From NCBI GenBank assembly GCA_017467985.1, contig JAFUJY010000079.1, forward strand, positions 1 to 7,023: DNA of 7,023 bases, in the 5' to 3' direction. Shown here in pieces: positions 1 to 6,023 of this stretch. Under the pieces are notes generated by a model. That model was not told where the DNA came from. It did no database searches and worked only from the letters and a program-made list of their open reading frames with translations. The position numbers were made by a program, and so were the translations under genes. Numbering within the stretch: the first letter of the stretch is position 1; every line of letters starts with the position of its first letter. This DNA is from Bacillota bacterium. GTDB lineage: Bacteria; Bacillota; Clostridia; Lachnospirales; Bianqueaceae.

Positions 1-942
1 AAGCAATTAAATGCGGATATGACCAGAGGCCCGTTGGCACGACAGATCTTCTGGTTCAGTGTACCGCTGATGCTGTCCAATCTGCTGCAGGTGCTGTTTA
101 ATATGGCAGATGTGGCGGTGGTGGGGCAGTTTGCAGGCTCCGCTGCTCTGGGTTCTGTGGGCTCCACAGTGATTCTGGTGGCCATATCCGCCATTATCGT
201 CCTGCGTAAGAACACCACCGTTAAGGTGTTGGATATTGTGGTTCCCATCATGTCCGTCTTTTATTTTATCATCACAATTATCATTATTGTGATGAATATT
301 GAGTTACTGCCCTCCGTGTTCCAGCGGATTTTGGACGAGGCCTTTGGTATTAAGCAGATGGTGGCCGGTGGATTCGGCGCAGTGTTGATGAACGGTGTAA
401 AACGGGGACTGTTCTCCAACGAAGCCGGTTCCGGATCGGCTCCCTGTGCTGCTGCCGCCGCAGATGTGAGCCATCCTGCCAAGGCTGGTCTTCTTCAGGC
501 CTTCGGTGTATTTATCGACACCATCATCATCTGCAGCTGTACCGCCATGATCATGCTGCTGGCCCCCGCAGAACTGCTGGAAGGCCTAACCGGCATGGAG
601 CTGCTGCAGACCGCCATGCATTATCATTTTGGTCAGCCCGGCGTTATTTTCATCGCCATTACCCTGTGGCTCTTCAGTTTCTCCACTTTTATCGGCATCC
701 TGTTCTACGCCCGATCCAACGTGGCCTACCTGTTTGGCAACAACTGGACCTCTCAAACCATTTATAAAATCGTGGCACTGGTCATGCTCTTTATCGGCGG
801 TCTGGCCGCCTACACCTTCGTGTGGGATCTGGGCGACATCGGTATCGGCCTGATGACCATATTCAACATGATCGCCATCCTGCCTATGAGCGGACAAGCT
901 GTTGGGGCTCTGAAGGATTATTATCAAAAGAAGAAGGAATAA
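1..942 (+). CDS. MATE N-terminus fused in frame to AGCS symporter C-terminus (5' partial)
   Basis: The frame is open to base 1 (KQLNAD before the Met at base 19), so the real start probably lies outside the window. Residues are counted from that Met. Residues 1-50 are a MATE multidrug/Na+ antiporter N-terminus: TRGPLARQIFWFSVPLMLSN, LFNMADVAVVGQFAG, then ALGSVGST. From about residue 51 the protein matches the second half of AGCS sodium:alanine/glycine symporters: VVPIM at 74-78, KRGLFSNEAGSGSAP at 128-142 (the NEAGxGSAP motif), ADVSHP at 148-153, FIDT at 165-168, then ITLWLFSFST, an aromatic VWDLGDIG segment and a short KKKE tail. Neither half is complete. MATE proteins have 12 membrane helices, of which about one remains, and AGCS proteins are usually 450-490 residues with a LeuT-like 5+5 repeat, of which the first repeat is missing. 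It is therefore unlikely to transport anything. The family assignment of each half is confident. Whether the fusion is biological or an assembly error cannot be decided here. Confidence 0.85.
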   Translation, partial: KQLNADMTRGPLARQIFWFSVPLMLSNLLQVLFNMADVAVVGQFAGSAALGSVGSTVILVAISAIIVLRKNTTVKVLDIVVPIMSVFYFIITIIIIVMNIELLPSVFQRILDEAFGIKQMVAGGFGAVLMNGVKRGLFSNEAGSGSAPCAAAAADVSHPAKAGLLQAFGVFIDTIIICSCTAMIMLLAPAELLEGLTGMELLQTAMHYHFGQPGVIFIAITLWLFSFSTFIGILFYARSNVAYLFGNNWTSQTIYKIVALVMLFIGGLAAYTFVWDLGDIGIGLMTIFNMIAILPMSGQAVGALKDYYQKKKE

Positions 943-948
943 AAGGAC

Positions 949-975
949 GCCCTCCGGCTGCATACGCCGGAGGGC
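949..975. terminator. Bidirectional rho-independent terminator between convergent genes
   Basis: GCCCTCCGGC (949-958) and GCCGGAGGGC (966-975) form a perfect 10-bp GC-rich stem with the 7-base loop TGCATAC. It starts 7 bases after the stop of the + strand transporter fusion and ends 10 bases before the stop of the - strand toroid gene. On the + strand it is followed by ATTTATATATTATTC, and on the - strand by GTCCTTTTATTCC. Both tails are T-rich but interrupted, so it plausibly ends transcription from both sides. Confidence 0.85.
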
Positions 976-984
976 ATTTATATA

Positions 985-2856
985 TTATTCTTCTTTCACC
1001 GAGAAATCCCAAGTGATGGTCTCCCCTGCATAACGCAGTTCCACCGTGGGTTCTCCCCAGATTCCATTCAAAAATGGACTCTTGTAGCTCTCACGGATCT
1101 CCGCTGCCGGATCGGCTCCATCAATGGTGGCCCCATCATCCTTGCCTAATCCAAAGATAAACTCATGCCCCTGAAGGGATCGATAAGAAAGGACTTCCGC
1201 CTCTACTTTTGGCTTGTGGTTGGCCAGCACCGCATCCACAAAGGCCGCGTATGTGGGATACATTTCACGATCCGCAGCCTCTATCACAACCGCAGCATCG
1301 CCAGTCTTGCAGCGAATCTGGGCACCGCTGCCCATGGGCTGCAGCTGATCAAAGGAGTTTCGTTCCATGCAGTCTGGGTCAATCTCGTACTCTCCCGCTG
1401 CATAAATGGCCACATATGCCCCCACCGTATGGGTAAAGATCCAGCCGCCCTTTTCTTCTAAATGATCCGCCAGTTCTCCCGGAGACGAAACCCAAATGCT
1501 CATGGGTTCTCCACCATGAACCGTATATTCCTCAGGCATGGGCATGGTAATTAAGCAGCCCTCTTTCTGGGCAGAAAACCAATGATTATAGGCGGTTCCC
1601 ATGGAGACACGGTCTCTTTCGGGTTTTGGATTCGGCCGAGGAACCGGCACAATACGTGCATCTCGGTCAGAACCAAAATTAATGCCCTGAACACGATTCT
1701 GCGAACTAATGGCAAGCCAGTCATGGTTGGGTCTCCTGTGAAAATGCAGCGTTCCCATAATAAAATGAGGTGTACAATAACTGTAACGAACGATCCCACC
1801 ATAGCCTTTTTCCGCACTGTAATCCGGATAATGATTCTGGGCATCTGCAAGGCCTGCGGGACGGGAAAAAATTTCATAGGTTCCCCTCATCTCGGGGTCC
1901 TGGGCCATTCGACGGATCAATTCCGGACAGCGATAATCACTGTCCAGGGGGGTGTAATCATTTTCATCCAAAGGTGCAGGACGGCCGATGCCCAATGCGC
2001 AATAGTGCCCCACATGAAATGCGGTAAAACCACTGCGATAACACCATGGATAGACACGGGCCTGTCCGCCGCCTCTGCAGCCATTCAGATGCTCCTGGGC
2101 CACGGTGGCAAAATACAGATCCAACAATTGTCCTGCCAGACTGCGCAGTTCCATATCCTCTGTGATATCGTACAGATGATATGCTTCTTTTAGACACTGC
2201 TTGGAATAGAGCGGACTGGCACATTCAACCAACAGACTCTTGCGGCCTCTTTCACAAATCCATTCCTTCAAAAAGCGGGTGGACGCCTTGAGATGCTCAC
2301 TGAGACGATGTCCATCCCCACACATCATATCCCCATATTCCGGATATTTCTGCACCATCATTGCCTGCATACGATAGGCATTGGCCCGCTGCAGATGATG
2401 ATTTTCCGACTCATGAATCTTCCATGTCCTGGAAACTTCATACTCAAAAAAGTCCATGCGGCAGTTATCATATAAATATTCTGCCATCATATGCACCATT
2501 TCCAGCTCGGTCTCATCACGCAGCAGCCCGCTCTTCCGATCTCCAAAACGTCCATAATGATATAAGATGCGGATCTGCTCACCCAACTGCCAATAATAAG
2601 AATCTCTGTCATCTCTTACATTTTTATGTTCCCGATAATATCGGGCATTTTCATACAGATTCGTATTGGCCACATCATAATATTCTTCTTCGCCGTTGAT
2701 GAAGACACGCAATGCAAAATTCACAATGGATGTTGTCATGTATCTTGCAATTGCAGGCCTACCCGCCCACGGAGTTTCCTGCACCGGCTTTCTATCCAGC
2801 GGCTCTCCCCGATGGATTTCCAGACATTCTCTGATTCTGCGATCCTGACTATTCAT
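985..2856 (-). CDS. Uncharacterised alpha/alpha-toroid, heparinase/polysaccharide-lyase-like protein
   Basis: This is a 623-residue protein with no signal peptide or membrane helix, so it is probably cytoplasmic. Residues about 1-290 are helical and rich in aromatics. They carry a WKIHESENHHLQRANAY block (145-161), SPLYSKQCLKEAYHLYDI (214-231) with a following LRSLAGQLLDLYFATVA helix, and a Gly-rich LNGCRGGGQARVYP loop (257-270). An ENH motif followed by a SP.Y...L..LY.. helix and a G-rich loop is the pattern I associate with (alpha/alpha) toroids of the heparinase II/III and alginate-lyase-like folds. From about residue 325 the protein looks beta-rich (YCTPHFIMGTLHFHRR at 360-375, HDWLAISSQNRVQGINF at 378-394), like the beta-sandwich that follows such toroids. 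Asn/His of ENHH and the His/Tyr/Arg residues at 360-375 are candidate active-site residues. Substrate and reaction are unknown. The ATG at 2856 follows a modest AGGG site; a promoter lies upstream and a terminator just downstream, so it appears monocistronic. The CDS is secure; the fold is an inference from sequence pattern. Confidence 0.85.
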   Translation of the reverse strand: MNSQDRRIRECLEIHRGEPLDRKPVQETPWAGRPAIARYMTTSIVNFALRVFINGEEEYYDVANTNLYENARYYREHKNVRDDRDSYYWQLGEQIRILYHYGRFGDRKSGLLRDETELEMVHMMAEYLYDNCRMDFFEYEVSRTWKIHESENHHLQRANAYRMQAMMVQKYPEYGDMMCGDGHRLSEHLKASTRFLKEWICERGRKSLLVECASPLYSKQCLKEAYHLYDITEDMELRSLAGQLLDLYFATVAQEHLNGCRGGGQARVYPWCYRSGFTAFHVGHYCALGIGRPAPLDENDYTPLDSDYRCPELIRRMAQDPEMRGTYEIFSRPAGLADAQNHYPDYSAEKGYGGIVRYSYCTPHFIMGTLHFHRRPNHDWLAISSQNRVQGINFGSDRDARIVPVPRPNPKPERDRVSMGTAYNHWFSAQKEGCLITMPMPEEYTVHGGEPMSIWVSSPGELADHLEEKGGWIFTHTVGAYVAIYAAGEYEIDPDCMERNSFDQLQPMGSGAQIRCKTGDAAVVIEAADREMYPTYAAFVDAVLANHKPKVEAEVLSYRSLQGHEFIFGLGKDDGATIDGADPAAEIRESYKSPFLNGIWGEPTVELRYAGETITWDFSVKEE

Positions 2857-2870
2857 ATACCCTGCTTTCC

Positions 2871-2886
2871 CGGTAATGGGTTACCG
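2871..2886. promoter_or_regulatory. Operator-like inverted repeat in the toroid gene leader
   Basis: CGGTAA (2871-2876) and TTACCG (2881-2886) are perfect 6-base inverted arms around TGGG. The repeat lies between the predicted promoter and the start codon at 2856, ending 14 bases before the ATG. This position suits a repressor site or a small leader hairpin next to the ribosome binding site. No regulator gene is visible in the window, so the binding partner is unknown. Confidence 0.4.
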
Positions 2887-2923
2887 TAGTAGATTGATTA
2901 GCTCCATCCCACTTGCTATTTTT

Positions 2924-2952
2924 ACATTACCAAACTTTCCGGGAACTGTCAA
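2924..2952 (-). promoter_or_regulatory. Sigma-A promoter of the toroid gene
   Basis: Reading the - strand, a perfect -35 box TTGACA (2952-2947) is followed by a 17-base spacer and a -10 box TAATGT (2929-2924). The -10 box is preceded by TGG, that is, an extended -10 (TGn) element. The -10 matches the consensus at only three positions, but the ideal -35, spacing and TG make up for this. It lies about 70 bases upstream of the start codon at 2856. A short TTCC-G-GGAA dyad (2937-2945) sits within the spacer. Confidence 0.65.
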
Positions 2953-3010
2953 TAGGACTTAAATTTTTTCTTCCTGATAATGGATGTAAATTATCTTCTT
3001 TTACAAAGTC

Positions 3011-3577
3011 TTAACTAATTATCGCTAAACACAATAAATTGCATATATAATATACTAGTGTTCCTTCGGCCAAAAATGTATTTTTATCCATTATCTTTAT
3101 AAAATTCAATGGTATTCTTTCATTAACAAGTTTAACAATAAAAAAAGCCAACAAATATATAATACTCACAATAGCTACTATACCCAGTATAAACTCCGCC
3201 ACTTCAGGACATATAACATTAAAAATCATCCATTCTACTATAAGCGCTAACTCTAATCCAAGTGATTTCCAAATATTTTCATACATCTCTTCTGTTTCCC
3301 TAAAAATAGACTCTTTAATATCTCCGCCTATTTTCATACATTGCAGTTCTAAATGAACGTATTTAATTATTTTTAAAATCAACAAACTTGCAGTCGCAAA
3401 AAAGGCCGTGTATGCAGGAACTATCGCCTGTGTCACTGCATCATCATTAATACTCAAAATTCCACCTACATATACTGCCGCGACTACATACAAAATCTTA
3501 TATACCAGCTTCAACCTTTTTTCACGCAAATCGAAATTCTTTTCTTCATCAAATTTATTGTTAGTCTTTTCGCTCAT
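3011..3577 (-). CDS. Four-helix membrane protein of unknown function
   Basis: The protein has 188 residues starting at MSEKTNNK. A charged N-terminal tail of about 22 residues (FDEEKNFDLREKRLK) is followed by four likely membrane helices: LVYKILYVVAAVYVGGIL (about 23-42), IVPAYTAFFATASLLILKII (about 53-72), LGLELALIVEWMIFNVI (about 105-122) and FILGIVAIVSIIYLLAFFIV (about 129-148). A charged cytoplasm-like segment (MKIGGDIKESIFRETEEMYE) separates helices 2 and 3, and the C-terminus LVYYICNLLCLAII may be a further hydrophobic stretch. The frame could start 19 codons earlier at 3634, but an AAAGGAG site stands 8 bases before 3577, which decides the start. I do not recognise the family. Codon use is AT-rich (60-base samples at 25-30% G+C) compared with over 50% in the neighbours. 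It lies 93 bases downstream of the small gene at 3671-3919 in the same direction and may be cotranscribed with it. Confidence 0.75.
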   Translation of the reverse strand: MSEKTNNKFDEEKNFDLREKRLKLVYKILYVVAAVYVGGILSINDDAVTQAIVPAYTAFFATASLLILKIIKYVHLELQCMKIGGDIKESIFRETEEMYENIWKSLGLELALIVEWMIFNVICPEVAEFILGIVAIVSIIYLLAFFIVKLVNERIPLNFIKIMDKNTFLAEGTLVYYICNLLCLAIIS

Positions 3578-3585
3578 TTCTGTCT

Positions 3586-3592
3586 CTCCTTT
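3586..3592 (-). promoter_or_regulatory. Ribosome binding site that fixes the membrane-protein start
   Basis: On the - strand, AAAGGAG (3592-3586) is followed by 8 bases and then ATG at 3577. The upstream in-frame start at 3634 has no comparable site. Confidence 0.8.
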
Positions 3593-3670
3593 GCTCTTTT
3601 GCATCGTAATACTTCTGATATCCCAATATAGCATCCTAAAAATATTATTATTCTGTGTACATTATAGATC

Positions 3671-3919
3671 TCACCCAAAGCATCGCATCATCGCTATCGT
3701 TAAAGACATTCCATAATCTTCAATAATAACTTTATATCTTTCATTAGTCCTCCTTTTAATTATAGTTGTCTCTCCTAAAATATGTAGATTTCCCATTATT
3801 TTATCATCTACCTCCAAATCATCTCTACCCAACATTTCAAAATAACCATAATCGCCATTTTCATCTTCAAAAATAGCTAAGCTACGTCTGTAGTTTACTT
3901 TCGTAATAATACCTGTCAT
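3671..3919 (-). CDS. Small conserved-type protein, possible OB/S1-like fold
   Basis: The protein has 82 residues starting MTGIITKVNYRRSLAIF. The pattern is beta-rich and compact: GIITKVN, SLAIFEDENGDYGYFEML, LEVDDKIMG, ETTIIKRRTNERYKVIIEDYG. Its M.G.I..VN....A....E.GDY..FE.L......GD...G opening resembles small stand-alone beta-barrel (OB/cold-shock/S1-like) proteins that I recall as uncharacterised families in several bacterial phyla. No nucleic-acid binding role can be shown from sequence alone. The tail MSLTIAMMRCFG is less barrel-like. An in-frame TTG at 3928 is ruled out as start because the GGGAG site (3933-3929) abuts it, whereas ATG at 3919 is 9 bases downstream of that site. The gene is AT-rich like the membrane gene after it and unlike the permease gene 72 bases upstream. 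Confidence 0.65.
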   Translation of the reverse strand: MTGIITKVNYRRSLAIFEDENGDYGYFEMLGRDDLEVDDKIMGNLHILGETTIIKRRTNERYKVIIEDYGMSLTIAMMRCFG

Positions 3920-3928
3920 ATTTATCAA

Positions 3929-3933
3929 CTCCC
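3929..3933 (-). promoter_or_regulatory. Ribosome binding site that fixes the small gene's ATG start
   Basis: GGGAG on the - strand lies 9 bases before ATG at 3919 and directly touches the alternative TTG at 3928. Only the ATG has usable spacing. Confidence 0.65.
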
Positions 3934-3991
3934 ATCCTCATATAATTATAAAACTCATACTATTCTTCTATCTTCTAAATGCCGTTTTGTC

Positions 3992-5258
3992 TCATCTTAT
4001 CCACTCTCTTCTGCTTCGCCACAGCGCTGCCACACCGATTGCCAACCACAGGATCCACGGAATCACACTGGTCCAGCCCTTGCACAGGCCCAATAGTAAC
4101 TCACTGACCGCCACAGGGATTACCGGTGATACCCAACCGCAGATCTCGATGCCCAGTACAAAGAGCAGTGCCGGTACGCCTAGCACACCCAGATTGATCA
4201 TGTAGGCTGCTTCCATGGTTTTGGCTCGACCGCTGATCCAGATGGCCGCTCCGGCTGTTGCCAGCAACATGATAAACCGCAGGGCATAGGTCAAAATCAT
4301 ATAGCTCTTTACTGACATCACAACGGGGAAATTCTGCAGAAAGTCCAGATTCTGTACCGGCGCGTCCAGCGTCTGGTACTGATATTGTTCCAGAATCACC
4401 TGTATCTCGGTGCCATACACAATGCCCCATACAGCCACCGCCATCCAGAGCAAAAGCAATGGCCAGATTGGCACCATACACTAATACCGTATAAATAATG
4501 GCCATGCCCAGCATGATGCCCACACGAATCGCACCCAGTCTCAGCCGGCCATAGCGACAGCTGCGGATAGTACTCCACAAACCCTTTTTACGTTCCTCCA
4601 AAAAGGCCAGCACGATTACAATCAGGCCGATCACATATAAATAATCTGCCAGTTCAAAGGCGATCCAGGATTCTACTGCCTGATTATTGCCAAAGGTCAC
4701 TTCCACTCCCTGCATGCGGGCAAACTGCTTAGCCGTCTCCTGGAGGTTGCGGTAAGAAAAACTGTCATGATTGCCGAACACCGTGGTCTGGGACTGCTGA
4801 AGGGCCTGCTTCTGGATCTTTTCCAGATACACAGGATACTCCTGCAGATACTCCATCTGCTGAATCATCAGATCATACACTTTGGTATATTTACGGATCT
4901 CCGTACGAAAGGCCGTGGTGTCGTCAATTAACTCCGCAACGGATGGATACTCCGTCAACATGGCAATAATGTCTTCTTTTGAGGCTCCTTCCAAAGCCCA
5001 GCCTCGGGTCCACATGGATACATCTCCCAACATGGTGTTTCGCTGGGTCAGGTCAGCCAAAGCCTCCTGAGTATCCATACCTTTATATTGTTCAACGATC
5101 TGCCGCTGAAAAGAACTGTCCTCCACCATCTTTCCCCAGGATTCCAGCTGGATGTTGTCCATACGCCCCACCACATACATCAGCACGCTGATGAGGGGCA
5201 GTGCGATGAGCAAGACCAGCCGCCGAGGATTGGCTAAAATTCGTCTCCATTCTCCCAT
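3992..5258 (-). pseudogene. ABC-2 type transporter permease, interrupted by a +1 frameshift
   Basis: The 5' frame runs from ATG 5258 and encodes MGEWRRILANPRR, a first membrane helix (residues 14-30), and a large extracytoplasmic domain (about 34-198) rich in Glu/Gln and helical (KVYDLMIQQMEYLQEYPVYL). It continues with ELADYLYVIGLIVIVLAFLE (202-221), the cytoplasmic EERKKGLWSTIRS loop and a third helix ending near NLAIA (264-268). After that the frame turns into non-membrane sequence. The hydrophobic protein continues one base out of phase: WMAVAVWGIVYGTEIQ, then helices around SYMILTYALRFIMLLATAGA, NLGVLGVPALLFVLGIEICG and VIPWILWLAIGVAAL, to the stop at 3992. Removing one T from the run at 4455-4452 joins the halves as AIALLWMAVAVW and gives about 421 residues, a normal ABC-2 permease with the usual long loop after helix 1. 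The start is 3 bases after the ATPase stop, with GGGGG (5271-5267) 8 bases before it, so translation is coupled. A sequencing error or a true null mutation would look the same here. Confidence 0.85.
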
Positions 5259-5261
5259 GGC

Positions 5262-5999
5262 TTATTCCCCCAGGAAGCACAGATATACATCTTCCAGGCT
5301 CAGGTGATAGGCCACCGGTTCCCAGGTATCAGGAATCGCCGCAATCAGCTCCTGGGGTGTACCCATACGCTGGAGCTTGCCTTTTTTCATAAGCAGCACC
5401 TGATCGGCGATGGACTCGATGTCGCTGACGATATGGGTGGCCAACAGAACGATACGGTCCTGGGACAGCTCGTGAATAAATGTACGGATGCGTACACGCT
5501 CCTTCGGGTCCAGGCCCGCTGTGGGCTCGTCAAGGATCAATACTTTAGGATCCCCTAACAATGCCTGAGCCAGCAGTGCCCGCTGCTTCATACCGCCGGA
5601 AAAGCCCAGCAGCTTTTTGTGGCGGACATTTTCCAGGTTCACTAGTTTCAGAACGTGATTCACCTGTTCCTTCACAGCTTTGCCCTTGATCCCTTTCAGA
5701 CGGGCGATATATGTAAGAAAACTTTCGGCAGTCATGTGCTCATACATGCCCTGCTGCTGGGGCATATAGCCCAGATACTGGCGGAATTCGTCGCCCATAG
5801 TCAGAATCTCTTTGCCGTCCAGGGTGATCTCGCCGCCGTCTCGCTTGATGTTATCGGTGATCAGGTTCATCATCGTGCTCTTACCTGCGCCATTGGCACC
5901 TAAGATGCCATAGATGCCGGGCTCAAACGTGATTGAAAAGTCCGATAACGCCTCCAGGTTACCGTAGCGCTTAGTTACGTGAGAAAGTTTTAGTTCCAT
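5262..5999 (-). CDS. ABC transporter ATP-binding protein
   Basis: This is a complete 245-residue nucleotide-binding domain that powers the membrane partner encoded just downstream. The Walker A motif GANGAGKST is at 34-42, Q-loop YMPQQQGMYEHMTAESFL around 78-95, signature FSGGMKQR at 133-140 (LSGGQ variant), Walker B VLILDEP at 153-159, D-loop GLDP at 162-165 and the switch His in ATHIVSDIESIAD at 189. All catalytic positions are present. The FSGGM signature and the AGLDPKER...L...RIVLLATHI pattern are typical of ABC-2 type exporters for drugs, lantibiotics or unknown substrates in Bacillota; the substrate is not predictable. AGGAG (6012-6008) stands 8 bases before the ATG. The gene follows the propeller-like gene by 24 bases and precedes the permease by 3, so the three form one operon on the - strand. 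Confidence 0.95.
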   Translation of the reverse strand: MELKLSHVTKRYGNLEALSDFSITFEPGIYGILGANGAGKSTMMNLITDNIKRDGGEITLDGKEILTMGDEFRQYLGYMPQQQGMYEHMTAESFLTYIARLKGIKGKAVKEQVNHVLKLVNLENVRHKKLLGFSGGMKQRALLAQALLGDPKVLILDEPTAGLDPKERVRIRTFIHELSQDRIVLLATHIVSDIESIADQVLLMKKGKLQRMGTPQELIAAIPDTWEPVAYHLSLEDVYLCFLGE

Positions 6000-6007
6000 A
6001 ATATTCT

Positions 6008-6012
6008 CTCCT
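6008..6012 (-). promoter_or_regulatory. Ribosome binding site of the ABC ATPase gene
   Basis: AGGAG on the - strand lies 8 bases before ATG 5999, inside the short gap after the propeller-like gene, supporting translation from a shared transcript. No promoter is needed or seen in this gap. Confidence 0.8.
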
Positions 6013-6023
6013 ACTTGTCGGAG

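Noticed and set aside
1582..2193. Long + strand open frame (203 codons) opposite the toroid gene
   Set aside because: It lies wholly inside the well-supported - strand gene, has no ribosome binding site of note and encodes a low-information basic sequence; it is a mirror of the real coding strand.
2976..2995. GATAAT / ATTATC inverted repeat after the membrane-protein gene as a terminator
   Set aside because: The stem is only 6 A/T-rich pairs with an 8-base loop, and on the transcribed (-) strand it is followed by A-rich, not T-rich, sequence.
3661..3666. TATAAT box upstream of the membrane-protein gene as a promoter
   Set aside because: It matches a -10 box exactly on the - strand, but no acceptable -35 element lies 16-18 bases upstream, and such boxes are expected by chance in AT-rich DNA.
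3945..3950. TATAAT box upstream of the small gene as a promoter
   Set aside because: It is a perfect -10 match without a -35 partner or an extended TG; the AT-rich context makes chance likely. It remains possible that the gene has its own weak promoter.
4452..4455. Programmed ribosomal frameshifting in the permease
   Set aside because: The TTTT run lacks a classic slippery heptamer and I found no Shine-Dalgarno-like stimulator or hairpin fitted to it; a plain mutation or sequencing error explains it more simply.
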